A DNA stretch of 11,876 bases from Monoraphidium neglectum. Its lineage: Eukaryota > Chlorophyta > Chlorophyceae > Sphaeropleales > Selenastraceae. A program made the position numbers and the translations under genes. This document shows, piece after piece, positions 1-8,190 of this stretch (position 1 is its first letter; each line of letters begins with the position of its first letter). The DNA lies in NCBI RefSeq assembly GCF_000611645.1, contig NW_014011827.1, positions 1-11,876 on the forward strand, given 5' to 3'. Under the pieces are notes generated by a model that worked only from the letters and a program-made list of their open reading frames with translations, did no database searches and was not told the origin of the DNA.

Positions 1-244
1 TCCACGGTCTGCGCCGCCGCGGCCGCCGCCGCCGCCGGCGCGGCCGGCGCCCTTGCGGCCGCAGCGGGGCCGGCTGCGGCCGCATTTGCGGCCCCGCCCG
101 TCATCACTTCTTGCAGGCTGGGAAACTCTTCTGGGGCCAGCACACGCGGCGCAGCCGCAGGCCCCGCCCCGCCTGCTCGCGCGCCGGCCACCAGGGACCA
201 ACTCGGGCCCACCCGCGCCGCCTGCGCGTGCTGCTGGTGGTGAG

Positions 245-300
<56 letters not shown>

Positions 301-357
301 GAAAGCGGCGGCGTGGGCGGCGGCGAGGGCGCCGCCGGCGGCTGCCTCGGGACGCCC

Positions 358-406
<49 letters not shown>

Positions 407-2752
407 CGGGCCCAGGCCGGCGGATCGGCGGCGCCCGCAGCTCCAGGCACAGCAACCTGTTGCGGCCCCCCACAAAGCCTGGCTGCTGCAGGCCCATTGC
501 AGGGTCGTACTTGCCCTCGCTGCCGCCGCCTGCAATAGCCCAACAGCTGGCCCACGGCCCAAGCACCGTCGCCGTGGCCCGCCGCCGCGCGCGGCCGCCG
601 CTGCCGCCGCCGCCTGCGGGCCCTGCGGCGGCGGCGCCGCCAGGGAGCGGCTCCGCTTGCACCTCCAGCGCCCGCCCCTCCCCTGCTGCGCCGCACGGCG
701 CGTCGGCCGCACGCGCCGCGCGCCGGGCGGCGAGGAGTGCTTGTGCAGGCGCCTCGTTGGCCTCTTCCAATGTGAACCATTCCGCGGGCTGCCCCAGGGC
801 CGAGCCGTCGGGATCGGCCACACACAGGAGCACGCCCGACTCGTGCCGCGCCGCCGACGCCGCCGGCGCCGCCAGCGCCTCGCTGTCTGCAGCCGACGCG
901 CCGGGCGCGGCCGCCTCCGCGCCATGCGGCGGGAGGACGCATGGGCGCCGCGCGACGAGGCTCGCGGCGCCGCACGCCTGCCGGCCGCGCCGCCAGTGGT
1001 CGAGGCAGGCGACCAAGAGGCGCCGCGCGTAGTCGGCGGCCGCGGGGCCGGCGGCGCGCGCGGCGAAGGCGTCCGACGCGCGGGCGGCGGCGGCGGCATG
1101 AACATCCGCCGAATAGCGCTCCGGGAGCCCCTGTGTGGAGTGTCAACGCGACGAAGCTTAGGAGAGTTCGTTTAATGGTGACCTGTTGAAGTGCTGCGAA
1201 CCAGCTGCCGCCTGTCGAGGCGCCTTCCTGTCCAAGCGCCGGCTTCGACGAGCTGCTGGGGCCCGGGCCGCTCGGAGGCTGCTTGAGCAAGGGCCAACCC
1301 CTCGGCACATCCGCTTTCAAGGCAGAACAGAGGGGGCCAGCAGGTCGTGGCTGACTCAGGCAATTTGATATGCGCAAAACCAGGATTCAAACCTCAAACA
1401 GAAACATCCCACCAGGAGGTATACGCCGAGTGCCGCGTGGGCGGCCGCTGCGCATCGGCGCATCGATTGGTGGAACGCGGGATCTGAAAACGCCGACAGA
1501 ATCTCGGACGCGGGAACGACCGGCGCCGGCCCCTGACCCTGCTGCGGATGCTGCGAGGCGCCCCGCTCCTGCTCCTGCCGCGCCCGGCGCGGCCGCCACG
1601 GCTCCTGGGCCCACACCGTCTGCCGCCAGCGGCGCCCGCCGGCCCCTTCATGCGTCGCATCCGCCGCATCCTCGGACTCCTCCCCTTCCTCGGACGCGCT
1701 GCCAGACAGCCCGGCCTGGCCCCAGCTGTCCTCACTCGCGTCGCTGCTGCTTCTGCTGCTGTTGCTGCTGCCCTGATCCTTGGCGCCCCCGTCTCCGGCG
1801 CTGCCTCCGCCCGCGCCTGGGGCAACCCCTCCAGGCCGCCCGCCCGCAGCTTGGTGGCCGCTCGCGGCGCCGCCGCCATGCAGGAGCCACTGGAGGGCCG
1901 CCCAGCGTCCAGCCAGGCCGCCGGCGCCGGCGCCGGCGCCGGCGCCGTCCTTGCTGACACTGGCGCCCGGCGGCGATGCGACGCCCCAGAGCAAGTCCTC
2001 AATGCGCTGCAGCCCGCCGCCGCCGCCCGCCGTTACCAACACCTCCTCGTCTTCCAACCAATCCTTGTCGCCTGGAAGCGAGACGCCCAATGCTTCACAA
2101 GATAGCAGCTTCCCGGCAGCTTCCATCACAGCGGCCGCCACGCCGCCCAGGCCAACACACAGCGGCCTGCACACGTGCGCGCGGCCCCACACAAACAGCC
2201 GGCCTGCGCCCGCCCTGGTGGCCGCGCCGGCGCAAGGGGCGTCGCCGCTCGCCAGATGCAAAGGGGTTGCGCTGCCGCCGCCGCCGCCGATACTGCTGCT
2301 GCCGCCCAGCAGCCGCTCTGTCTCTGCCTGTAGGCGTTGTAGGTCGTCTGCTGCGCCGGGCCCTCCGCTGCCGCCGCCGCCGCTCCAGATAACCGGGTGC
2401 AGCACCGGCGGCGCGGCCGACAGCAGCGCCGCCGCGGCCGCTGCCTCTGGAGTGTGGCTGCCGCCCATGCCGGAGCCGCCGCCGCCGCCGTTCCCGCCAT
2501 TAAGGTGTGCGTGCGCCATCAACCGCTTGACCTGCAGCAACATGTGCAGCTGCTGCGCGGCGGCCGGCAGCGGGCCGAGCAGACTGTCGTCCGTGGCAAC
2601 CGCAGCCGCCGCGTCCGGGCCCGCTGGTGGCGGAGGCTGCGCCGAGAGGGGCTGGTGCGGCACGAGTAGCACAACAGTTTCGGCGGAGCAGAACAGCAGC
2701 AGGGCTGCCTCCAGGGCGGTGCGGCGCGCGGCGTACGCGGCGCCGGGGTCCG

Positions 2753-2795
<43 letters not shown>

Positions 2796-3144
2796 TGTCG
2801 GAGGCGGCGGCGACGGCTGCATGGCCAGGCCAACCAGCAGAGCCCCGCGGCAGCCGTCCCGCAATGTCAGGAGCTGCGCGGCGCCACCAAACGGGCCCTG
2901 CAGCGCAAAGGATCAATTGGAAAGACAATCCTTCAAAGACTGCCGTGCAGGTATTCATGCGGGCAGGCCGCAGGCCAGCGTCAGCAACAGGATTGGCAGT
3001 CAACCGCTCAAACCTCCCCTGCCCCCTATCATCCCGCTGCGCCACGGCTGCCCACCTGCGACGGCAGCCACTCCCGGCGGCATTGCGGCGCCGCGAGGTC
3101 GCTCGCCGCCAGCAGCGCCGCCTCCACATCCGCGGCAGCCTCTC
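1..3144 (-). CDS. SMG8: SMG8-like nonsense-mediated mRNA decay factor (3' and 5' partial; three supported exons)
   Basis: Predicted join: exons 3144-3056, 2897-1413 and 1130-1, all in phase, giving about 900 visible residues; the C-terminus runs off the left edge. SMG8 binds SMG9 and restrains the SMG1 kinase that phosphorylates UPF1 in nonsense-mediated decay (family knowledge). Seen in order: a hydrophobic strand GALLVGLAMQ (near 2840); RTALEAALLLFCSAETVVLL after a 14-Gln run; MRRCAAAAHAALGVYLL joined across an intron to GLPERYSADVHAAA; GPAAADYARRLLVACLDHW; RRGRQACGAASLVARRPC (939-989, the family's SGRQLCDAVSLTGKPC-like motif); ESGVLLCVADPDGSALGQ (756-842); and an SW-x-LV...LQQPGF-like stretch (438-560) resembling the family's late conserved block. 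The spacing across the 1413/1130 junction fits the family without a gap. Unusual: three polyGln tracts, long Gly/Ala inserts and an acidic Ser-rich stretch. The N-terminal GTPase-like region and start codon are not resolved. Confidence 0.82.
246..299 (-). repeat. (CAG)18 polyglutamine tract in SMG8
   Basis: Eighteen uninterrupted CAG codons between TCG and TCT, all identical at the base level. Confidence 0.9.
360..404 (-). repeat. (CAG)15 polyglutamine tract in SMG8
   Basis: Fifteen uninterrupted CAG codons following PGPG and preceding a Pro-rich linker; directly after the last recognisable SMG8 motif visible in the window. Confidence 0.9.
1131..1412 (-). other. SMG8 intron (282 nt)
   Basis: Donor CTCCTG|GTGGGA at 1412 and acceptor CCACACAG|GGGCTC ending at 1131, with a TTGAC branch-like sequence shortly before the acceptor. 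Splicing is phase 0 and restores a continuous SMG8 motif (GVYLL + GLPERY). If retained, the frame stops at 1356-1358 after 18 extra codons. The intron contains a 72-codon open frame (1172-1390) that I read as chance. Confidence 0.78.
1413..2897 (-). other. SMG8: SMG8 exon, central (1485 nt, 495 codons)
   Basis: The exon starts after the acceptor CTTTGCGCTGCAG (intron end 2898), with an in-frame TGA upstream in the intron, and encodes GPFGGAAQLLTLRDGCRGAL first. A 14-Gln run (2754-2795) follows, then RTALEAALLLFCSAETVVLL and the helix QQLHMLLQVKRLMAHAHL, which occupies the place of the family's VKEF-type helix. Then come Gly-rich linkers, LQRLQAETERLLGG, a region GRLFVWGRAHVCRPLCVGLG, LPGDKDWLEDEEVL, and a Gly/Ala linker. 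The exon ends with an acidic Ser stretch (SRSSSDASEDSWG and SASEEGEESEDAAD), RRWRQTVWAQEPWRPRR and the helix running into the splice donor at 1413. Both exon ends are phase 0. Confidence 0.8.
2754..2795 (-). repeat. 14-residue polyglutamine tract in SMG8
   Basis: Fourteen Gln codons, thirteen CAG and one CAA, between the hydrophobic GALLVGLAMQ strand and the RTALEAALL helix. Confidence 0.9.
2898..3055 (-). other. SMG8 intron (158 nt)
   Basis: Donor CCGTCGCAG|GTGGGC (GT at 3055-3054) and acceptor CTTTGCGCTGCAG|GGCCCG (ending 2898), preceded by a pyrimidine-rich stretch. Phase 0 on both sides. The intron is visibly less GC-rich in its last 70 bases than the flanking exons. Confidence 0.68.
3056..3144 (-). 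other. SMG8: SMG8 exon, upstream small exon (89 nt)
   Basis: Bounded by acceptor CTACCGCCGCAG|GAG and donor GTCGCAG|GTGGGC. One frame reads EAAADVEAALLAASDLAAPQ followed by CRREWLPSQ and joins in phase to GPFGGAAQLL of the next exon. The composition (amphipathic Ala/Leu helix, then a charged turn) looks coding. It would correspond to the poorly conserved stretch before the family's hydrophobic LLFLF-type strand. The exon starts with 2 nt of a split codon if CAG|GAG is used; an alternative acceptor GAGAG|GCT would make it phase 0. Confidence 0.55.
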
Positions 3145-3163
3145 CTGCGGCGGTAGGAGCGCA

Positions 3164-3207
3164 AAGTGGTGCATTGGTGCATGCCCAGGGTGTGCGCGGA
3201 TGGATAC
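3164..3207. repeat. Direct repeat copy 1 (intronic, next to a 3' splice site)
   Basis: This 44-nt stretch shares TGCATTGGTGCAT and ATGCCCAGGGTGT with a second copy at 3933-3984, in the same orientation. On the minus strand the copy lies just upstream of the acceptor used by exon 3144-3056. Confidence 0.75.
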
Positions 3208-3596
3208 GCCGCGCGTCGCCGCTCCCATCAAGCCATGTACCGGTCTGCCTGATCGATTCTCAGAGACCTATCACCTATGAACGCGATCATGTGGGCTACT
3301 TCATACTTGGCACTGGCGAACTGTTCTGATCGCAGTAGACATGTGGTTGTACACAATGATGATACGCAATACCATCAATAATCACCAGCAAAAGCCTCAT
3401 GTGGCATAACGCCTGATGTGCCAGGCGGCAGCGTCACCAGGTGCCGACCTGCTGCTCATCAGGGTCCAGGCCAGCCTGAGCCAGATGCACCTCCCCGCTA
3501 TCCGAGGCCAGGCAGGAGCGTATGCGCTGTCTGCACAGTACCACCACCGCAATTGCATGAGGTGATTTCTCAGGAGCACAGCTTCCTAGGACCTTC

Positions 3597-3745
3597 CCAA
3601 CCCGCATGCCCGCCCTTGTCTCTGCTTGCTGACATCGAAGCCACGTGCGGCGCGGCCGCCACCAGGCCGGCCTCGCGCTGTCGCGCAGCGCCCGCCGGCG
3701 TCAGACCATACGCAGCGCCCCCTCCGCGACCTACAAGCACTGAAC
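3597..3745 (-). repeat. Duplicated block, copy in the SMG8 5' region
   Basis: Strong nucleotide similarity to about 8000-8145: both hold GCCACCAGGCCGGC and a matching CATCAGACCA/CGTCAGACCA stretch at the same spacing. The minus-strand peptide REAGLVAAAPHVASMSASRD corresponds to RNAGLVAPALHTVITSGSES in the other copy. A 1-nt length difference separates the frames upstream of GCCGGCCTGGT. It sits upstream of SMG8 here and upstream of the SMG8 remnant in the other copy. Confidence 0.65.
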
Positions 3746-3932
3746 CCAACGTGATGAACCAACTGCACAACAAGGCCGTCCCCAGCATCGGGCATGATGA
3801 TGAAGCGCGTACAACATGATTACGACATCTACATGCAAGCCCGTGGATGCTCACGCATGCGGGCACCGACGCAAGCGAGGCGTGAACAGGACCCAGCAGG
3901 CCTGGTTTGTGGCCTGCTGAAACCCAGCTGCG

Positions 3933-3984
3933 AAGTTGTGCATTGGTGCATTGGTCCATGCCCAGGGTGTTCGCGGATGCATAC
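3933..3984. repeat. Direct repeat copy 2 (intronic, next to a candidate 3' splice site)
   Basis: Same core as 3164-3207 with a few substitutions and about 8 extra bases from a local doubling of TGCATTGG. On the minus strand it runs directly into CTTCGCAG, the candidate acceptor of the exon-like stretch near 3927-3855. Confidence 0.75.
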
Positions 3985-4075
3985 CCCCGGTCGACGCAGC
4001 CACGGCTTGGAAGCCGACGTCCGGAGAGCGGTGCGTGGGCGCAGAGGGGGGTCAATGCAGTTGCCAGGGTAACAG

Positions 4076-4634
4076 GGTAGAAGTGGGCTGATTTGCCTGC
4101 TGCGGTGGTAGTGCGGATGCCGGTGGCCTTGCTGAAGGCGTGAGCTTCGGCTACAGAACTGCGCAGCCAAAAGTACATGCTAATGTACAAAGACAACACA
4201 GACCATTAACAAATAATCATCATATTGCGACGGCACATTCCAGGAATCAATTCAACGCAATCAACACCGGTAGCGCACGCGCACGCGGTCGCGCGAGGGT
4301 GACATGTGGTGATACAGTGTGAGCGCGCAGGGAGGCGCGGATTGCGTGGGTGCATCCGACAAGTCGATGGGGGTGGCATGCGGCGCGCGTGATGAACGCC
4401 GCCCTGTGCAGGATAGTTGAGTGGTGCGCTGGTGGGGAGGTGCTCCTGCCTCTGTGGACCAGACAGCTACCTCAGTAATGAGACGGCGCCTTGCTGCTGT
4501 GCAGGACAATGGCGGCCTAAGATGCAACTGCAAGTGTCGGGCCTTGGTCAAAGGATGGACAGCCACATAGCATCTAATCACAGGTCTGGGCGCACAAACA
4601 TCGTGTTTATGGTTTCTGTGATAGAAGTAACACC
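4076..4634. repeat. 3' flank of MYND gene A, duplicated behind gene B
   Basis: No gene seen. The stretch 4268-4605 aligns with 8988-9301: both contain CACGCGGTCGCGCG, GCAGGGAGGCG, GGGGTGGCATGC, GGACAATGG followed by GGCCT, and AGGTCT then GCACAAA, in the same order and spacing. A shorter match (GTGGGCTGATTTGC) is at 4084 and 8769. It is probably 3' UTR plus downstream intergenic DNA copied with the gene. I see no TGTAA polyadenylation signal on the minus strand in this stretch, so the transcript end is not placed. Confidence 0.7.
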
Positions 4635-4875
4635 TCACAAAACCGAGCGGGAGGGCGACGCAGGTTTAACCATTGCTGCATGCGCCGCCCGCCGCGCCTG
4701 CTCCTCGCGGCACGCCGCCTTGTGCGCCGGCCAGTAGCCCTTGTAGCATTCGTCAGAGCAGAACCATGCCAGACGGCAACCGCGGCACATGTGCAGCCGT
4801 GCTCCCGCAGTGCCCTCGGCCGTGCGGCACGCGGCGCACGCTGCCGTTTGCCGGCACGTGGCACCCCTGCAGCCC

Positions 4876-4917
<42 letters not shown>

Positions 4918-5742
4918 TGCTGAGTCAGCTGCGGCTGCAGTGGCTGCTTCTGCTTGTGCTGCTGTTGCTGCTCCTGCTGCTGCTGCCAAAGCTGCTCTTG
5001 TTGCTGCTGGACCTGTTCCTGTTGCGGTTTCAATTGCGCGGCGGATGTGGCCTCTGATGATGCAGTGCAATCCTGCTCCGTTTCCTGCTGGTGGTGCTGC
5101 TGCTCATACTGCTGCTCCTGCTGCTGTTCCTGCCGCTGTCTTTGCAGTCCCCGCTGCTTCGACAACTGATCCCAGGCGTCACTGACGCGCAGCTCCGCCA
5201 GTGCCACGCGCGCTTCCGCCTCCACAATCGTCGCCGCTTCGGCGCCGGCCGACGCCGCCTCGGCGGCCAGCCGCACGATGGCCTCCAAGGACTGCTCTGC
5301 GCGCACAATCGCCGCTGGCGCCTCAGCCTGCCCTGTGGCGGCCTGCCCGTCACTGCCCGGCGAGCCTGGCTCATCCGTCTGATCTTGATGTGACCCGCCA
5401 CTCCTCGTGCTGCTGCCGCCGTCGTCGCTGCCGCTGTCACCAAATCGACCGCGGCTGCCGCCCGCGCCGCATTGCGCCCACTCCGCGGACGCCCACTCCT
5501 CCACAGCTTTCAGGAGGTCAGCCCCCTTGCCTGACATGCAAACATCCAGGCTTGCTGACTGGGAAGCCACAAACGCGAGCGCCCCCGGCGTTGCGGCCAG
5601 GTCGCCCCTGCTCGTCCGCCGGAAGTCGCAGAGCAGCTGTATCCCCGAGATGCAGGAGGCGACGCGCTCGTCCACCAGCGCCGCCCAGGCGCGCCGCCGC
5701 AGGTCTGGCCCCTCTGTTGCGGTGCCGCCCGCGATCGACGCA

Positions 5743-5784
<42 letters not shown>

Positions 5785-7561
5785 GCCTGCTGCTGCGCCT
5801 GCTGCTGCGCCTGCTGCTGCTGCTGAGGGAGGCTGTAAGCCAGCACTGCTGCAGCAAGTGCAGTCATAGCCTTGCTCTCGCCAGCGAGGCCCGGCACAGC
5901 CAGCGCGTCCGCAACCAGCGGCATGGCCCCCAAGGCGTGCAGCGCCCCGAGCCAGCGACCGGCCCTATCCCCGCCGCCAGCCCGAGCGCCGCCGCCGCCG
6001 CTGCTGTCGGCGCTGCCGATTAACTGCGCCTCAACAAAGGCCACCATCGCCATCAAGTCCCAGATGCTGGCCAGGATACTACCTTCTTCACAGGCAGCGT
6101 CTCCATCGGCGTTAACCGCCGCAAGCCCCATTCGCGCGGCGCTGACCAGCGCGGCTGCCGCGCCCGGCGCAGCAGCGACACAGCTGCCGCGCGGGGGGGC
6201 GCCACGTCGCAGCTCGGCGCGGGCCGCGTGCGCCAGGAAGCGGGCAGCTTGTAACACCGCAGGCGCCGCAAGGACGTAGGGGGCCCTGTCTACCCCAGCG
6301 CCGCCCGCGTGACAGGACGACTGGCCGATGAAGCCGAGTGCGTGCCTTGCCAGCGCCCCGCCGCAGGCTGCCAATATGGCGTCAGTGGGGCCGGCGATGG
6401 TCAACATGCGAATCGACTGCCAGATCCAAAGCGACGTTCCGCGGGGCAAGCTGGACGCCCGCGCCGTGGCCGCGAGCAGCGGGAAGAGGAGCGCCGCGCG
6501 CACTGCGGCCTGCGCGGCGAGCGCTGCCATGGCCGCAGCGTCTTCGCGCATGGCGAGGGGCAGGAGTCCCGCCAGCAAGACGGCGGGGAGCGCGGCGTCC
6601 CCGCCCTTGGCCAGGCGCGAACAGATGACTTCAAAAGCGCCGCCCGCCGCAGCCTGCAGCAGCTCCGACCACGCCGCGAGCGCCGCGGCGCCTTCTGCGC
6701 TGAGCGCGACCCCAGCCGCCGCAGACTGCTCTTCGGCGTTGATGAACATGTCGGTCACCGTAATGATCAGCTGCAGAGGATCGAACTCCGCAAGCAGCGC
6801 GCTGCCAAGGCCCGCTGGGCAGCCTTGCGGTAGGGTGGTCATCGCCGCGGCCACCAACACAGCCTCGAGTGTCCCCTTGGGGCGCAAGGCGGCGACCGCA
6901 ATGGCGAGCCTAGCATCCGTCACCGCGTCGCCGCGAAGCAGCTGAGAAACGAGCAGGGTGAGCGCCAGCAGCCGCGCGTGAGCGCGCCGCCCAAGGATAC
7001 CACCGCCACCAGGATCGCACGCGCCGGCCGCAACCATGGCCACGGCTGCGCGCGCGGCGGCGGCGCCGGCTGCTGCGGCGCACTCGGGGCAGCGCAGGGG
7101 CGCGCAGCTGGCCCATGTTTTGGCGTCGTCGGCCACACTGGCCAAAAAGTCTATTACAAGGATCTGCGACAGATGGGATGGCGGCTGAGCTGACGGCAGG
7201 CCCAGTAAGGGTGCGCTCACCAACTCCAGACCGAGCGCAGCGGCTCCCGGCTGGATGCCACTGCGATGCGCTCAGGTGGAGGTCAAACTGCACAGCTCAA
7301 TCGCACCTCTTCTTTAGCCAGCTTGTCCTTAGCTTTGTCGACAGCAGCGCGCGTGCCGCTCGCGCCGCCTGCGCTGACGCAACGCGCCAGCACGCCGTCC
7401 AACACATCTTTGAACACTGCAGGGCTCAGGGAGTCCGAGCCTTGAATGATTTGCTCCAGCAGGTTGGACCGAGAGGTGTCCAACTCCCGCACCAAGCGAA
7501 CCGCGGCTGGGCCGTTGCGGGCCTGCAGGGCCGCGGCGATCTCGCCTAAGATGCTGTCCAT
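4635..7561 (-). CDS. MYND-type zinc-finger protein with polyQ tracts, gene A (two exons, 927 aa)
   Basis: Predicted join: exon 7561-7307 (85 codons) and exon 7163-4635 (842 codons plus TGA), phase 0. The ATG at 7561 sits in a good context (TTCACCATGGAC). The first half is Ala/Leu-rich and helical, possibly an ARM/HEAT-like solenoid. A Gln run broken by Ala is at residues about 531-559, a predicted coiled coil at about 704-770, then a Gln-rich region ending in 15 Gln (4878-4922). A MYND finger is at residues 861-903 (4710-4838), with CAAC, CRGC, FCSDEC, then H and C: C-x2-C, C-x2-C, C-x3-C, H-x3-C, the complete Zn ligand set. MYND fingers bind proline-rich peptides and occur in large families in green algae; the target of this one is unknown. 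The 24-residue tail (ending SPSRSVL) is absent from paralogue B. Location and function cannot be told. Confidence 0.85.
4878..4922 (-). repeat. 15-residue polyglutamine tract before the MYND finger of gene A
   Basis: Fourteen CAG and one CAA. It sits about 12 residues before the first MYND cysteine, at the same place as the corresponding tract in gene B. Confidence 0.9.
5743..5827 (-). repeat. polyQ/AQQQ repeat inside MYND gene A
   Basis: CAG-type repeat in frame, with a 12-nt unit (Ala-Gln-Gln-Gln) repeated three times beside a pure Gln run of about 14. The same place in gene B carries a different repeat unit. Confidence 0.9.
7164..7306 (-). other. Intron of MYND gene A (143 nt)
   Basis: Donor AAAGAAGAG|GTGCGA, a form common in green algae, and acceptor CCATCTGTCGCAG|ATCCTT. 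Splicing joins DKAKDKLAKEE to ILVIDFLASVADD in phase 0. Without splicing the first exon's frame stops at 7283-7285. The second exon's frame stays open upstream of the acceptor for 20 codons, but with no suitable ATG. Confidence 0.8.
7307..7561 (-). other. MYND gene A first coding exon
   Basis: Encodes MDSILGEIAAALQARNGPAA and continues to DKAKDKLAKEE. It is helix-rich, has balanced charge and no low-complexity sequence, unlike everything downstream, so it is clearly coding. The equivalent exon of gene B would lie beyond the right edge of the window. Confidence 0.78.
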
Positions 7562-7664
7562 GGTGAACGTGATGAACGAATGCTCTGTATTTCAGATTGA
7601 CCGTGTACAGTATCTGCCGCGCATGATACGGTATCACCAGACGGACGCGCCGCAGTACCAAGCC
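7562..7664 (-). promoter_or_regulatory. Probable 5' UTR / proximal promoter of MYND gene A
   Basis: About 100 bases, somewhat less GC-rich than the genes, between the SMG8 remnant and the ATG. No TATA box or initiator is convincing. Named only from its position. Confidence 0.3.
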
Positions 7665-8190
7665 GCTGCTAAGGGCTGCAGGAGCTTCGCCCTGGACTGG
7701 TGCGGCCGGCGCGCCCACCATGGCTTCTGGGCCCAGACCGTCTGCCACCAGCGGCACTCGCCGGCCTCTCCGTGCATCATGGCCAGCAACATCCCAGTCC
7801 TCCTCTTCCTCGGACGCGCTGTCAGATCGCCCGGGGTGCCCCCATCTGTCCTCACTAAGGTCGCTGCTGCTGCTGTTCATGCTCAGCAGGCGCTCAGCCT
7901 CTGCCTGGACCTGTTGAGGGTGTTCCGCCACACCGCGCCCGCCGTCGCCGTTGCCACCACGCACGTACGGAGTGCTTCCCCTGTCGCACTGGTTGCTTGG
8001 GCCCTCCCCGCCCGCGGTCTCGCCGCGTCTCGACTCAGACCCTGACGTGATCACGGTATGCAGTGCAGGTGCCACCAGGCCGGCGTTGCGGCTCCGAGCA
8101 GTGCCAGCAGCATCAGACCACGTGCAGCGTTCCCGAGGCGGCCCAGAAGCACGCACTGGGACGTGATTGACCCTGCTCCGCGAGCCGCAA
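7665..8190 (-). pseudogene. Degenerate SMG8 fragment between the two MYND genes
   Basis: 7665-7865 aligns with 1545-1745 inside the SMG8 central exon: shared TCCTCTTCCTCGGACGCGCT-like sequence, GGGCCCA, and a peptide SEDRWGHPGRSDSASEEEED against SEDSWGQAGLSGSASEEGEE. The next motif, WWQTVWAQKPWWARR against WRQTVWAQEPWRPRR, lies in another frame; between GAGGAAG and CCGCTGG the fragment is 2 nt shorter. At 7880-7920 the match jumps to 2308-2350 (QAEAERLL against QAETERLL), so about 550 nt of the exon are deleted. 8000-8145 matches the upstream block 3597-3745. There is no GTPase-like domain, no C-terminal motif and no continuous frame. I read it as a remnant of a tandem SMG8 copy; it overlaps the likely promoter of gene A. 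Confidence 0.7.

Larger units (their letters stand above)
1..1130 (-). other. SMG8: SMG8 exon, 3'-most visible (open to left edge)
   Basis: The open frame begins directly after the acceptor ACTCCACACAG (1131-1141). In this frame a TGA lies just upstream, in the intron, so the exon must start by splicing. It contains the most diagnostic SMG8 motifs: GLPERYSADVHAAA at 1130 downward, RRGRQACGAASLVARRPC at 939-989, and GKYDPAMGLQQPGFVGGRN within 438-560. Downstream come a 15-Gln run (360-404), a Pro-rich linker, an 18-Gln run (246-299) and an Ala/Gly-rich stretch to the edge. The other two minus-strand frames give Arg/Ser-rich or Cys/Leu-rich shadow proteins of similar length. The final conserved Cys/His-rich end expected of SMG8 is not in the window. 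Confidence 0.8.
3145..4075 (-). other. 5' region of the SMG8 locus: introns and candidate exons, unresolved
   Basis: Three stretches look exon-like on the minus strand. 3530-3449 follows acceptor TGTGCAG, reads RIRSCLASDSGEVHLAQAGL and ends at CAGCAG|GTCGGC. 3730-3593 follows acceptor GCTTGTAG, reads QREAGLVAAAPHVASMSASR and ends at GGGAAG|GTCC. About 3927-3855 follows acceptor CTTCGCAG, reads HKPGLLGPVHASLASVPAC and ends at a good donor GTGAGC. Phases between these pieces do not agree with the splice sites I chose, so the gene model is not solved and no start codon is proposed. SMG8 proteins normally have a GTPase-like N-terminal domain, and its coding sequence should lie here. About 3350-3410 is AT-richer than its surroundings and holds nothing I recognise. 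Confidence 0.3.

Noticed and set aside
104..1105. A 333-codon minus-strand frame starting with ATG and rich in Arg/Ser
   Set aside because: Shadow of the SMG8 exon. It turns the CAG runs into polySer and has no family motif, while the neighbouring frame carries the SMG8 motifs.
111..1175. Long plus-strand frames rich in Leu, Arg and Ala
   Set aside because: Antisense of CAG repeats gives polyLeu, polyCys or polyAla; composition is typical of shadow frames in GC-rich DNA.
1172..1390. A 72-codon minus-strand frame with fairly natural composition
   Set aside because: Lies within the intron whose removal restores SMG8 motif spacing; I could find no splice pair that joins it in phase better than the chosen intron.
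1780..3156. A 458-codon plus-strand frame with Pro, Ser and a Cys run
   Set aside because: Exactly antisense to the SMG8 central exon and crosses its splice sites; the Cys run is the CTG complement of a Gln tract.
4261..4638. Matching minus-strand frames in the two 3' flanks (also 8929-9267) that could be a small conserved gene
   Set aside because: The peptides agree only in short patches, such as LRPPLS, and drift out of frame between them; the similarity is better explained by duplicated non-coding DNA.
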